DNA of 64,000 nt, taken from Timema cristinae (lineage: Eukaryota; Arthropoda; Insecta; Phasmatodea; Timematidae). The translations under genes were made by a program, and so were the position numbers. The notes below the pieces were generated by a model. That model was given only the letters and a program-made list of their open reading frames with translations, ran no database searches and was not told the origin of the DNA. The DNA is taken from assembly GCA_039000515.1 (NCBI GenBank), contig JBCFYV010000024.1:14060922-14124921 (forward strand), read 5' to 3'. Shown piece by piece: positions 44,697 to 56,420 of the stretch (the stretch's first letter is position 1; every line of letters starts with the position of its first letter).

Positions 44697-44925
44697 ACCC
44701 ACCTCGGTGCCTTAGTTAACTAACACGCTTTTTTTTTTTCTTACTTTTTTTGCTTAGCTGGACTCTGAGGACGAGGAGATCGAAGTTATAATCTCAGTCG
44801 GAAGAACTGGGGAGGGGGGTGGCTTTTCTTAAATGGTTTTTCACTCTCTCTCCTCACAAATGCGGGTTCATTTCCTCCTCTCAATTTAACCTTCCCAATT
44901 TCTAGCGTAATTAGCACTTAAGACC
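44697..44925 (+). repeat. SINE family B (head type B1), tail lost
   Basis: Head cccacctcggtgccttagtt, with a T-rich expansion (ttttttttttcttacttttt) inside the head. The body ends at agcgtaattagcacttaag, without the shared hairpin tail. Confidence 0.8.
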
Positions 44926-45376
44926 CCATTTCATGACAAGATGAACTCAACAGTTGAAGGCTTTGAAGAAAAAAATATAATCTCGGGTGGGTGGAGCCTA
45001 AATTCTGTAAACTGCTAGGGAAGGAGTAGAAGCGGTTTATGTGGGGGTCCATGAGTGTGAATCATTCCCTAAATCTCCCCCTTTGTCCAAGTGAGGTGAG
45101 GAAGGTAGCCAGCCAGGTATTTAAGAGTCATTATCTCCCTCAAGAAAAGGAAGAAAAGTCAGAAATAGTTTGATCTCAAGTGCAGACAAGCTTCTTGAGT
45201 TCCAACTTCTAATGTTCATACCACTCTGGATGCTAATAATTTAAATGTTGCATTTTATAATTTTTTGTAGATTTAACAAAATTTTACTTTAATTGTATAT
45301 CTTTTACTTTTATGTTTTAACTATAGAACACATTTTACAAGAATTGAGGATATATGAAAATACTTTTAGTTATAAA

Positions 45377-45582
45377 TACCCGCTTCATTGGCCGCATGGC
45401 TTAAGACGTCACTCTCGCAATATATTAGACTGCCAAGGCAGTGAGGTCGGGCTTTGATTCCGGTCGGGTGTATTGAGAGTGGTTTATCCTACATTATTTT
45501 CCACTCTCCCGCCCACACATAAAGGTAATTTAGTAGGTCTAAATAGGGGCATAGCCCGTACGGGTAGTAGATGCGGGGCTAG
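45377..45582 (+). repeat. SINE family B (head type B2), internal deletion
   Basis: Head cccgcttcattggccgcatg, body shortened after acataaagg, shared tail cccgtacgggtagtagatgc. About 50 bases of the usual body are missing. Confidence 0.8.
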
Positions 45583-46079
45583 GAAAAACTACTCATAAAA
45601 ATAGTAAATTCAATCAATAGTTTTATTACTACATTAAATAGTGTAGGCTTTTACCTAAAGAGTTGGCTCAGTTACAGCGAGATCGACTGGTGGTATCTAA
45701 CTGACACGGGAAACGGGACATGGTTATAGTACAGTCCAGCAGGGATATACATTGAACATAGATGTTGAAGGTTCGATGTTTTCCTTATAGATGATTTTCA
45801 ACCATCAATGTTTTGTAGCGATGTTCGAGACAGCGATATGTTTATGTGTTTGTTTTAAAATAGTAATTTTTTATTATTAGTTTTAATACACTTTTTTACA
45901 AATAAACTTCAGTTACAGTTTCAATTCGTTTGGAAAACCCTACCGATCGTTTTGGTTCTATAACATCGATGTTTTCAGACGATGTTCTTTATTTATCTAT
46001 GTTAATTTATTAATAGGGATAACCACCTCAATGTTTATCCAAATTATAATCCTATTTGAGTGCACTAGAATGGCTTTCT
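45583..46079. other. No gene recognised; repeated 'atgtt' motifs
   Basis: The segment 45750-45985 has several copies of (c/t)gatgtttt and gatgttc on both strands (for example acatcgatgttttc at 45963). It may be a fragment of a DNA transposon with subterminal repeats, but I cannot place its ends. Confidence 0.35.
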
Positions 46080-46960
46080 ATTTTTTTTTTTTTACTTTCT
46101 CGCTATCTTAAGGTAGGTAATGTGTTGTGACCGCAAAAAAAAAAAGTCGAAACCGAGATTTTGATTATTGTAGACGTTTCATGAGCCCCGAATCAGAAAT
46201 ATTGGTTTTTGAATCTCCATCTGTCTGTATACCTGTATGTCTGTCCGTACCTCCATCTAGAGCTTAAATTATTTTACCGATCGGACTAAAACTTTGTATC
46301 TATGGTTTTCATAGGGTTTCCCAGAGGGATTTTTGGAATTGGATATCTAACTCTAAAATTAAGGGTAGTTTAATGAAGAGCAAAAAGAGGAAAAGTCAAC
46401 ATTCACAAAATCGACTAAAACGATTTTGAATAAATTTCATTTCACAGCATTTATAAATATGCCAAACAAAATGGCTACTCTCAATACCTCAGAAAAATGA
46501 CTTTAAGGACTCGGTCTAATGGGTAAATAATAATATTTTTTAAAATATCTCCGTAACTCTTTGAGATATGAAATTACTTATCATTACAAATATGTAGACT
46601 TATTTATAAAACAAACATAGTATTCGAAGCATATTATTAAAAAACCAATAACTTTTAAGCTATACGCTAATATATATATTAACTTTTCCAACACTAAATG
46701 TAAGGTATTGCGACCTTAAAAAAGTACCAAACCTGAAATGTTTATGGACTTCGACGTCTCATGATCCCTCGAAACCTAAAAAGTGCTCTTTGCAATGCCA
46801 TCTTTCTGTGTGCCAGTGTGTCTGTTTAAACTTAAAATTAAAAGTAGTTTGATAAAGGATGCAAAAAAGTCTATTTTCCCAAAACCAACTATGATGTTAT
46901 GTAGCATCGGATGTTTTATGATAGACACGAGACAAACAGAAATAGTCAAGACTTACCCCA
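46080..46960 (+). repeat. Dispersed repeat family R, copy 3, with a partial second copy
   Basis: The first part (46120-46690) has cgaaaccgagattttgatta, gacgtttcatgagccccgaa and ggttttcatagggtttccca. The later part (46690-46960) repeats the opening (gacgtctcatgatccctcga, then ccatctttctgtgtg), so two partial copies lie in tandem. The CT-rich tail of the opening (tgtctgtatacctgtatgtc) is typical of this family. Confidence 0.75.
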
Positions 46961-47604
46961 TTTTCTTGTTGACTGGGGCTGCATGGAAGAACGACACAAA
47001 ACCACCTAACGCACCTTCACCGAACCGGGAAAATTGAATACTGACTGTGAAGACGGAATGGCAAGTTCAAGCCAACGCCTTGGGTTGAATGGACTTGCGC
47101 AGTAAAGAGATCCCCTCCGAGAAGATTCCGGAACGCCCACGGCCTCTCTCGAAGCGAATCAACTTGCGATTTCTCGTGTTCCTTTTTTATTCTAGAATGT
47201 TATTCCCCCTTTTTTCCCATCTTCCCCTCTTCTGTGCTTTAGGGTATATATTCTGGTGCCTGTGGCTACGAACTTTACAATTGGGCCTGAGTCATATCAG
47301 GGATAGGATAAGCTCCGGCTTTCTACTTCATAAAATGTAAGATCTAAATCCATTTTCGGCAGATTAAAACCTTTTTTTATAATGTAAATCTTTTCTAAAT
47401 TCAATTTTGGCTTAAATTTCAAATAACCTTAAAAAATCAATCTAACAGTTAAGAACATAGTTTTTTCTGAGATCACTTTATTTGCAAGGTCAGGGCGACT
47501 TAGCGCCAGTAGAGTCACGACTAATCGATGGTATCGATTATGTACTGTATTGTTTGAATTAATGTTCGCGGGAACTATGTTAGCATTTGAATTAGTTTAT
47601 CTTA

Positions 47605-48000
47605 TTGTGATACGCTATGTCCCTTTTTTTGATGGGCAGATATTTAGAACTTGTATTTAACATATCTTACGCTATGAGCCATTTATGATGGACAAATATT
47701 TAGTATTTTAATTTAACATATCTTATTGTCATACGCTATGAGCCATTTATTATGGACAAATATTAGGTGTTTGAATTTAACATATCTTATTGTCATACGC
47801 TATGAGCCATTTATTATGGACAAATATTTAGTATTTGAATTTAATATATATCTTATTGTCATACGCTATGAGCCATTTAGTATGGACAAATATTTAGTAT
47901 TTGAATTTAAACTATATTATTGTAATACGCTATGTACCATACCTAATGGACATATATATTATGTTTAAAATTAGATTATCTTGTTGCCATTGACTAGGTG
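47605..48000. repeat. 64-bp tandem repeat, about 6 units
   Basis: The unit starts tacgctatgagccatttatt, then atggacaaatatttagtatt, tgaatttaacatatcttatt and gtca. Four central units are close; the outer ones are diverged. A further relic (tactatgcgccatttctaat) is at 48057. Confidence 0.9.
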
Positions 48001-48833
48001 CTTTTTTTTAAAGGATTGATATTTAATGATGGAATCCAAATTGTCATGTTGTTTTTACTATGCGCCATTTCTAATGGGCGACATCTTAAAGTTAACATTA
48101 AGTAATCTGATGAATATTTACCATCTGACTCTTTTACTTTGACTTCAATTAATAGTTGTTATGAATTTATTCTATTTTCTTTATACTTCGCAACATCAAC
48201 CATGTATATATTTGGAGGAACTGTTAAAAATCTAATTGAGTTATGGCTAATAAATATCGACTAACTTTGACTAATGCTAATTCTTATTATATTTATCCAT
48301 CATTCCCAAGGTAATCTATCAAACGTTTTGGTTTAATATGAACTTTACTGAGGCTGAAGTCTCTTGCCGTCTGGTTGAGATAGAGGGTCACATTAATAAC
48401 TCCTCAGCATTCACTCTGGGTTAAACCCCCCCCCCCCCCCCTTTCTTGTAGTGTTTATATTTTCGATGTATTTTGTTGGCATCTGCCCTTTTGGATGCTA
48501 CAGTTATAATTGATTTACCACCAATCTCCGTCGATCTACTTAAATTCCGTACTCAAAGTTCATCGAGCAGTTGATACAAAAAACGGCAAGGATTATGGAA
48601 CAACTGATCATTGAAGCAAAGCACAACCACCTTATTCACATCAACTCATATGTTATCAACATCTACCAAATGACAGTTCCATACAATCATTCGAACTACA
48701 ACACGGAACATGCACCAATTATTCCTGCTTCAATATACTTTATTTTTAAACGTTGTTAAATAAGTGTATATAGAAAGTTAATTTCGAAGTAGATCTTGAT
48801 TATAAGCATACCACACTTGCGAGAAAATCAATG
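48001..48833. other. No gene recognised; contains a C16 run at 48426-48441
   Basis: The poly-C run may be a G-quadruplex on the minus strand. The 62-residue frame at 48571-48759 has no recognisable similarity. Confidence 0.5.
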
Positions 48834-49530
48834 ACATGGCAACCGTCTCCATGGCAACCGTCTCCATGGCAACCGTCTCCATGGCAACCACCTCCATGGC
48901 AACCGTCTCCATGGCAACCGTATCCATGGCAACCGTCTCCATAGCAACCGTCTCCATGGCAACCGTCTCCATGGCAACCGTCACCATGGCAACCGTCTCC
49001 ATAGCAACCATCTCCATGGCAACCATATTCATGGCAACCGTCTCCATGGCAACAGTCACCATGGCAACCGTCTCCATAGCAACCGTCTCCATGGCAACCG
49101 TCTCCATGGCAACCGTCTCCATAGCAACCGTCACCATAGCAACCATCTCCATGGCAACCGTATTCATGGCAACCGTATCCATGGCAACCGTCTCCATAGC
49201 AACCGTCACCATGGCAACCATCTCCATGGCAACCGTATTCATGGCAACCATCTCCATGGCAACCGTATTCATGACACCCGTCTCCATGGCAACCGTCTCC
49301 ATGGCAACCGACCCCATGGCAACCGTTCCATGGCAACCGTATCCATGGCAACCGTCTCCATAGCAACCGTCACCATGGCAACCGTATCCATGGCAATCGT
49401 CTCCATAGCTACCATCACCATGGCAACCGTATCCATGGCAACCGTCTTCATAGCAACCGTCACCATGGCAACCGTCTCCATGGCAACCGTCACCATTGCA
49501 ACCGTCTTCATAGCAACCATCTCTATGGCG
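48834..49530. repeat. 15-bp minisatellite, about 46 units, with X-box-like sites
   Basis: The unit is atggcaaccgtctcc with variants gtcacc, gtattc, gtatcc and atagcaac. Unit length divisible by 3 and lack of stops leave both strands open (175 residues plus, up to 254 minus), with repeats such as MATVS or HGDGC. These are most likely chance frames. The GGCAAC half-site recurs in nearly every unit, and six 14-bp stretches fit GTNRCC-AT-RGYAAC exactly, at 48980, 49055, 49130, 49205, 49369 and 49459. Confidence 0.95.
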
Positions 49531-50784
49531 ACGGTTAGGCATAGTTTACAGATTAATAATTTTAAAAACTTGAAATATTTCAAAAATAATATCTAACGAT
49601 TTTGTTTGAAAATGATATTGAAGTGTTTGAAACGACAAATAGCACTGCGATCTTTTAAAAATGGCCCACATGATCTAGTTTATAATGAGAATCAGAGTAG
49701 TTTTTTGCGTGATAAGTAATTCAATTTGCTTGATTTTCTTAAAAAGTCAACATTTAAGGATAGGGCTTACTTTGCCGATATAATGAAATAGAAGAGAGGT
49801 AAAAAATTATTATTTGATCATTTGAGTCCTCTAGTTTACCTGCTGATGGCATTTCCCCTCTTCCAATAACCAGTAAACACACTCACGCTATTTGCACCTG
49901 GAAAACATTGGCGTTAATCTAAAATTGTAATTTTCTTCTAGCTAAATTTATATATACATATTCTTTCACTGACATTTTTAATCTACATCCTGGCAGGAAT
50001 AATCCTTCTGGCCATTTCCTCAAATAAATCTGAGATGCAGGGGATTTAACAAAATAAATTTACAGATACAAATTTCTTCAACATAAACACATAATTGTGT
50101 CAAGTTGTGAAATTAAAAAAAAAATTATTATTAAGAATATGTTTCTTGTTTTAATGCTGTGTCTTAAAAACTCACCGAATAGAACGTAAATGCGTCAACA
50201 TGGGAAAGTCTATCTCGACTTGCTGTGACGTCACCGACAGGCAAAGTCGTTAATTTTTGCAGTCTTGTGAAAGAAATCGTGTCAAATCCTTGTTCTTAAG
50301 ACATCCCTAAACAAAGGTATAATGGGCTCAAGGGCCCCTTAGCTCTCCCGTGGATGCGCCACTGTGTATATTTCACTTTTGTGTGTGCTATATTATTATA
50401 AAACGATGGCATTTTAACAATTCGATAGTTCTGATTTCCTCTCTAGTGAGGCAAATCCATCAATAGCGTCTTGTGAACTTGAGTATTTTCGTAACTAGTA
50501 AATAATATTTACGAGTCCTTCTATGTAGCCCTGCTTTAGTCACAACCTCTCCCATAGTTTACTCTAAATAAATAACAAGTTAGTTTACCTATTATAAGCT
50601 GCAGGCTTTGGCGGTAGCCAGGAATAGTACAGAATCGATCTACTGATGGATGCTTGCTTGATAATTAATTTATAGAGAAAGGTCTTTTATAAAAGCATCA
50701 AGCTATTGACTTCTTATTTTCCTTCTAGAACATCTGAACCCAGTTCGTATATACATGGTTGTTTATTACATTTTAAAAGTTCAA
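49531..50784. other. No gene recognised
   Basis: AT-rich, with a somewhat GC-richer patch near 50170-50360 that includes tgacgtcacc (a CRE-like site). No coding similarity. Confidence 0.45.
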
Positions 50785-51022
50785 CCCGCCTCGGTGGCGT
50801 AGTTGGCTAACGCGCTAGTCGTGTTGAGCTCGACTGCTGAGGACGGGGAGATCAAGGTTCGAATCTTGGTCGGGTTAACTGGGGAGTTTCCTAAATGGTT
50901 TTCCACTCTCCTTCCACGCAAATGCGGGCTCACTTCCTCTAATTCAACCTTCCCAATTCCTAAATCCATTAACGTAATTAGTACTTAAAGCGTATAACCC
51001 AACGGTATAAACTGGTGCTAAG
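50785..51022 (+). repeat. SINE family B (head type B1), tail with small deletions
   Basis: Near-consensus head and body, then a tail that lost several single bases (cccaacggtataaactggtg in place of cccgaacgggtagtaagacg plus cggtg). Confidence 0.92.
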
Positions 51023-51092
51023 TTTTACATTTGTAATTCGTGTCTGTTCTTCGTAGCTGACCACTCATATTATGAGGCGTTAACTGGTAATA

Positions 51093-51360
51093 GTGCTGGT
51101 GGTCTAGGTAGGTGTCAAACTTCTGTGCATGGCGCGGTTCAATCCTCGGTACGCACAGATTATCTGATTACAACCCTTCCTTCACCTCGACAAGACATCT
51201 TGTGAATGTGGGGAGGCCAGCCTCCACCGTGTTGGATTCACGTTAAACTGTAGTCCTCCATTTCATCTCAAATCACCCTACCATTACACATTAGCGTAAT
51301 GCGTATAACCCAATGGGTATAAGACCAGTGTTAATAATAATAATAATAATAATATAATAA
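51093..51360 (+). repeat. SINE family A with many small deletions
   Basis: All parts of family A are present in order, but about 25 single or double bases are missing over about 260, mostly in short G, C or T runs, with almost no insertions. Ends in (TAA)n. Confidence 0.88.
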
Positions 51361-51470
51361 AACTGTAAATATGCGTTTCATATCTAGGGTTATGTCCTAA
51401 TTAACTTGCAATTTAATTTCTATAATTTAATATTTCACACTGATGTGTGCCATAACTTTTGACTTTTATT

Positions 51471-51530
51471 CCTTAGCCTGATGATGGTGTCGATGTAATA
51501 AGCTGAAACATGTCGTAACCTTGGGCTGAA
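51471..51530 (+). ncRNA. Hammerhead-like motif of a Penelope-like terminal repeat
   Basis: Plus strand: CTGATGA at 51478-51484, then tggtgtcgatgtaataagct, GAAAC at 51504 and atgtcg with GTC at 51512-51514. Core bases are intact but stem II is poor. Downstream ctgaaatataccagctttat and aagaggaacaagggcat resemble the flank of the motif at 15565 (read on its minus strand), so this is a second terminal remnant of the same element type. Confidence 0.55.
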
Positions 51531-52040
51531 ATATACCAGCTTTATAGAAGAGGAACAAGGGCATCAATCAGATAACATAGAATTCAATATTTTAAAATTT
51601 ACAATTCAATATCTTTGTTCAATCTTAAACCTTTAATATTCCAATAACCATACAATTTATCAATTTACGCCATCTTCACTTAAACTAAACTTGACTTAAA
51701 CTATTATGTTTTAATTATTCATTTTAATATGTTATATGTATACGTATTGTATTTAAGATGATCTTGCTGTTTTAATGTTATAATGAATTTTAATCTGTTC
51801 TTTTAATTTAATCAACTTATGCTCAATCTAATTCACATATTACTTTTGTTATGTTATGATGGTTATATATCAGAGTTCTTAATCTAATCAATCTGCACTC
51901 AATGTAAAGTTAATGGTTTTATTCAGGTTGACCTTTGCGAATTTGTAATAATTCCAAACGTCAACTATATCTTTTATATTGAATTCTACTTTTATATTAT
52001 ATATATTTATATTTTTTATATATGTATATATTTTTATATA
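51531..52040. other. No gene recognised; very AT-rich
   Basis: Probably the rest of a Penelope-like terminal repeat at its left end, then AT-rich sequence with no signal. Confidence 0.4.
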
Positions 52041-52247
52041 TAACACCACGTCCTACTCACCTTTGGGGTTACACCTAAATTAACTACACTAATATATTAA
52101 GTGTGAGGGATGTTCTATTCAGAGAATGTGTAACCACATTTGCCTGCAGAGAGAGTGTAAATATCTAGGATCAAACCACCTCATTACAACCAAATGAGAT
52201 TTGAAACTCGATCTCCCCAATATCGTCAGTCCAATCTATTACGAGAG
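52041..52247 (-). repeat. Old SINE family B, interrupted at its head
   Basis: Tail aacaccacgtcctactcacc and diverged body; the head stops at attacgagag, where a younger family B copy is inserted. Confidence 0.75.
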
Positions 52248-52528
52248 ACCCGCCTCGGTGGCGTAGTTAGATAACGCTCCAGTCGTGTTGAGCTCGACTG
52301 CTGAGGACGGGGAGATCGAGGTTCGAATCTCGGTCGGGTGAACTGGGGTGGTTTTTCCTAAATAGTTTTCCACTCCCCCTCCACGCAAATGCGGGTTCAC
52401 TTCCTCTAATTCAACCTTCCCAATTCCTAATCCATTAGCGTAATTAATACTTAAAGCGTATAACCCGAACGTGTAGTAAGACGCGGTGCTAAATATTATA
52501 TTATTATTATTATTATTATTATATTATA
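52248..52528 (+). repeat. SINE family B (head type B1), young, nested in an older family B
   Basis: Full-length near-consensus copy with (ATT)n. The direct repeat TACGAGAG flanks it at 52240-52247 and 52529-52536, inside the head of the older copy. Confidence 0.95.
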
Positions 52529-52974
52529 TACGAGAGTGATGACTCATAACAGTGGTTTCCAAACATTTTATACCCGATGAGCCTTTTGACCAGAAGAGAT
52601 ACATGCTGGGGTCCTAACATTTTCTACAGTATTATTATGAATATTCAATAAGGACATTTAAATTTTACAAGTATAAAATTATAAAACAAATAGGAATCAT
52701 ACATATTCTGACTGCACCTTTGGGTTCAAGTCATGATTTTTAGATCATGCTCTCAGCGTGTCAGCAACTATGTTAATGGCCTTGTATTAAAACCGAATAT
52801 CAGCGACGACCTACGAAATTGTTGTGATATTTCCTGTGTAGGGACGGTAGAGGATCGATCCGAGGCCTTCAAGTTGAACATTATCAGGCAAAATACGACC
52901 TGTTCATCGATCATTTTGTTTGGGGTTATTCTAAGCGTTAGTAACATAGATTTGTTAAGTATTTTTGTCAACAC

Positions 52975-53310
52975 TGAGGGTCTAGGGTACAAAGTGCTCG
53001 CCTCAAGGCCCCGATGTTTGTGGGTTCAAACCTAGCCATGATCAACGGATTTTTCTTGAGTGATAAAAATCCGTTGCACAACTTACTTCGGAGGGGAAGT
53101 CGAGCCGTCGGTCCCACGTCGAGTGTTGTATGTAAAATAACCCGGAAACGTATATTAATACGTATCCCGGCAATATTGTTAAGCCCTTTCACTTTCTCTC
53201 ATGAAATTATCATGTGCCGATGTAATCAGTAGGTTCAGAAAGTCCACTCTAAATACCTCGAATAAATAAAAAATATAAAAACTAGGTCCTTGATAAATCA
53301 AAATAATCAC
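52975..53310 (+). repeat. SINE family C, copy 2, with its 3' flank
   Basis: Head tctagggtacaaagtgctcg, box B gggttcaaacctag, body cggaggggaagtcgagccgt, end ccctttcactttctctcatg then gtgccgatgtaatcagtagg. The last 100 bases are repeated at 59213. Confidence 0.8.
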
Positions 53311-53779
53311 TGTACAAATCTATTTAGAACAGACTTAAAAGCGATGTTGTGTTTGTTGCTAAAGAGTCGAAGGGCGATTAAATTGTCTGCATTAAAAATA
53401 CAGAGTAATCTATAGGCCATATTATTTAATTAGCTATGTGACCAATAATTACTTACCGTAGGTTTTTCCTTTCTCTTCTAATATGTTTTTAGAATCTAGC
53501 CACTATGTTCTAAAATTATTGATTGTTAGCCCTCAATTAAAATTAAAAGATTGAGTTTTACATGATATAAATCAAACCGAATAGGTAAATTTAAAAAAAT
53601 TCAATTTAAAAAATACATTAAGTTCGTAACAATAACTTCCCCAAATTATTCTGAAAATATCATTCTCTAACATTACGTTGCATATGTCTTCACTTAGTTG
53701 AGATTTAATTTAGATTGTAATTTATCTGTTTCTACCTATAATGGCAAGTTCAAAAGATTGCCTTCACGGTCGTTAGTAG
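53311..53779. other. No gene recognised; AT-rich
   Basis: No recognisable features. Confidence 0.5.
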
Positions 53780-53790
53780 ATAATAGGTAT

Positions 53791-54039
53791 TAGGGTGACC
53801 TGGTGGTCTAGGGTTAAGGTGTCAGACCTCTGTGCTGGGGGTCTCTGATTACCAAACCCTTTCTTCATCTCTGACAAAACGTGTATTAATCAGAACTAAT
53901 GAATGTGGGGAATGCCAGACCTCCACCGTGGTTTGGATCCCACGTTAAACTGTAGGTCCTCCATTTCATCTTACAATCACCTACCATTACACATTAGCGT
54001 GTGTACAACCCGAACGGGTAGTAAGACGCGGTGCTAATA
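53791..54039 (+). repeat. SINE family A with box B region deleted
   Basis: The head runs to gtgctgggggtctctgatta, skipping the ggttcaatcctcgg box B, so this copy cannot be transcribed from its own promoter. The exact direct repeat ATAATAGGTAT lies at 53780-53790 and 54040-54050. Confidence 0.93.
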
Positions 54040-54490
54040 ATAATAGGTATACATTTCTAATAACAACTAAAAATATAAAAATCATGTGGAACAATGTATT
54101 ATAAAGATAATATTTTAAACAAGATATTTGTTTGCGTAGTGTCTAGTATCATAATGTCAATATTTATTTTTTGTGAATATTTTAATTGCATATCGTCTCT
54201 AGTCTGCAAATCTTTGGCATGGTGACGAGGCGTGTTGAGGTATGTTCAATCGGTTTATCGGAAATTATCAACATGCGCCCTATACTAATTTACTAGCACA
54301 ATGGGTTTTCTTCACTCGCGTTTACTGATTAGAGCTGGAATGTTATGGTTACATGATATTAAAGACGGATTAAATAGTATAAAATAATTTATTGGCAAAC
54401 ATTAGTTACAAACATGATCGGGAAATTGTGAAATACAATTTGAAAGGTTCAGACAATGACTGTGAGAAACAGCCGTAAAACTCTATCACA

Positions 54491-55340
54491 GTTAGTGATG
54501 AGTAGGGACCGGTTTCATAGGCATCAAAAATATTTAAGATAAGCAGGCAAATAGGCACTAAAAATTTAGGATATAGCCACCAAAATAGGCACTTTAAAAA
54601 TAGGCACACAATAATCAATGTAAAATTTATTTTACTACAAGCTACTTACTACATGTAATCAACAAGCAACTCACATTGCTCTGAATCACTATATACTTTT
54701 CTAGATTTTCACAAGTTAAATTGTGCGTATAACCGGAATGGGTGGTAAGACGTGGAGCTAATAATAATAATAATAAAAGTTAAATTTGTTCTGTGGTTTG
54801 ATAAAATATTTTTATAGTTTGAAAAGCTTCTCTCAACTTCACACGATGTCAAGGGACAAAATTTAAAATTTGACAATCCTGAAGAGTTTAAACTTATCTC
54901 CTGCGATGGCGTGATTTGCCCTCCCAAGATGTCTGATACTGCTACCATTGTTCTCAACCCGGGATTTCGTTGTAGTACTTGTTCAAGTTTTGTTGCGACT
55001 GACGAGGCAACAGGTCCAGGGTTTGCTTCACGCCTTCTTGTATGGTATGCATTATCTTCACTGATTCTATTAAAAGCAGATCTCTGGCTTCCAGTGACAC
55101 GATAACTCCAGGAAGGTTGTCGAAATAGCTCTTTACATAGGCCAAATCAGACTCAACAGTGCTAGAAGATGTAGCAACCTTTGCCTCTCCTATTGACACA
55201 GCATCCTCTTCATCAAATGTTTGAAATGCCTGAAATGATTGAGAATCAATCACTGATGAGCACTGTCGAGTGAAAACGATTGACTTATTCGAAAGCTTAG
55301 AAATCATTAGAATTAAATTATTCGAATTCATTCGCATTGT
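54491..55340 (-). pseudogene. hAT-family transposase C-terminal remnant and element end
   Basis: On the minus strand from 55337: a stretch with FDEEDAVSIGEAKVATSSS and DLLLIESVKIMHTIQEGVK, then (after a frame change) KMRTMVAVSDILGGQ-like sequence. NFKFCPLTSCEVERSFSNYK and NILSNHRTNLT (about 54780-54870) follow. The last part is the conserved hAT dimerisation domain (FxFxPLTSxxVERSFSxYK). A 54-bp SINE tail interrupts it at 54723-54776; beyond it the frame continues CENLEKYIVIQSNV. Four ataggca(c/t) motifs at 54517-54605 and gttagtgatgagtaggga at 54491 look like the subterminal repeats and terminus of the element. Confidence 0.82.
54723..54776 (+). repeat. SINE tail-only insertion (54 bp)
   Basis: Only the shared tail (gcgtataaccggaatgggtg, gtaagacgtggagc) and (TAA)n are present. 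The direct repeat AAGTTAAATT lies at 54713-54722 and 54777-54786. An extreme 5' truncation, inserted in the hAT coding sequence; it cannot be assigned to family A or B because both share this tail. Confidence 0.92.
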
Positions 55341-55789
55341 TGCTGAACAACCTTACTGTTTTGAATGTTCTACTTAAAATATTCCCCACATGATATTCGT
55401 TTCAATAAGCTCCACTTTTGATGAGCGGTACTATGCTTGCTGAACGATAGCCGTCCTTAAGAATTTGAATGTATACTTTGTTATCCTTATGGAAAATTTA
55501 GTTGCTCTTAAGATGATTATTATTATGCCTAAAATAAACTTGAAATGTTTAAATGATATCCAAATTTATATGCAAATTTTTTGAATTTGTTCCCAAATGT
55601 AGCTATAGAATCACTTTAGTGATCAAATTTCCATAATTTTATATGACTTATTTTTAAAGTTATTTTAGTATTATAATTATTGTTTTCAAACATATCTACC
55701 ATAGCGATAACACATCAATGCCTTAATGAATTTGCTTACGGTTCATTTAGTCTGATTTGCCACTAAGGGGAGTCGGGGAGACAATTGTT
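55341..55789. other. No gene recognised; possibly the 5' part of the hAT remnant
   Basis: No clear BED or zinc-finger motif on the minus strand. Confidence 0.4.
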
Positions 55790-55922
55790 TATACGGCAGC
55801 CTGATGTACTAAGGGTGACTTTTGTTATATACATTATTTTCCACCCTTACCCCACGCAAATGCGGGTCAAATTCCTATAAACTCTACCTTATTAATCCTT
55901 ATCCCATTATCATAAATTAATT

Positions 55923-55963
<41 letters not shown>

Positions 55964-55985
55964 TGAGCGATTAGTAAGGCGCAAT
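55790..55985 (+). repeat. Old SINE family B with (TA)n in its tail
   Basis: Body tccacccttaccccacgcaa and atgcgggtcaa, then a (TA)n run at 55926-55961, and tail relic gagcgattagtaaggcgca. The head is unrecognisable. Confidence 0.7.
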
Positions 55986-56227
55986 AAAAGAATATATATA
56001 TTAACAAAATTACATTCCCAAATGAACAGTTTACGTTCGTCTTTCAAAGTGTAGGCCTAAACATTTCTTGGCTGATCAGTGGCTGAAGGTAACAAACTGT
56101 GTTGCGATCTCCATATACTTTATAATTATTATTATTTTATGGTACTTGAGTACTTTTCAGTGCTGGCCTGTTATAGGTCTCACGACTGTTGGCCAGCACT
56201 ATAATAAATAAAATGGAAATTATTATA

Positions 56228-56420
56228 TACTCCCCCACTTCTTAATACCCGTAAGGGCTAGACGCACCCATTGATTTGCTATTGGATGAAGTTAGAATTT
56301 TGAAGCAATTGTATGTACCCTTACTATCATGGAGAGAGTGGGAGATCATTTAGGAAATTCCATCATTAGTATACCCGACAAATGACGAGGGACAGGTGTT
56401 CAATTCTCTGTCGAGTGTTC
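56228..56420 (-). repeat. Old SINE family B fragment
   Basis: Tail cttcttaatacccgtaaggg and diverged body to about 56420. Confidence 0.65.

Noticed and set aside
46783..47340. Two frames of about 84 residues at 46783-47037 and 47089-47340
   Set aside because: The first begins inside a family R repeat; neither has a recognisable domain. The GC-richer DNA at 47040-47330 remains unassigned.
48778..49542. 254-residue Cys/Gly-rich or MATVS-type repeat proteins on both strands
   Set aside because: They come from the 15-bp minisatellite, whose unit is a multiple of three and free of stops; several overlapping frames are equally open.
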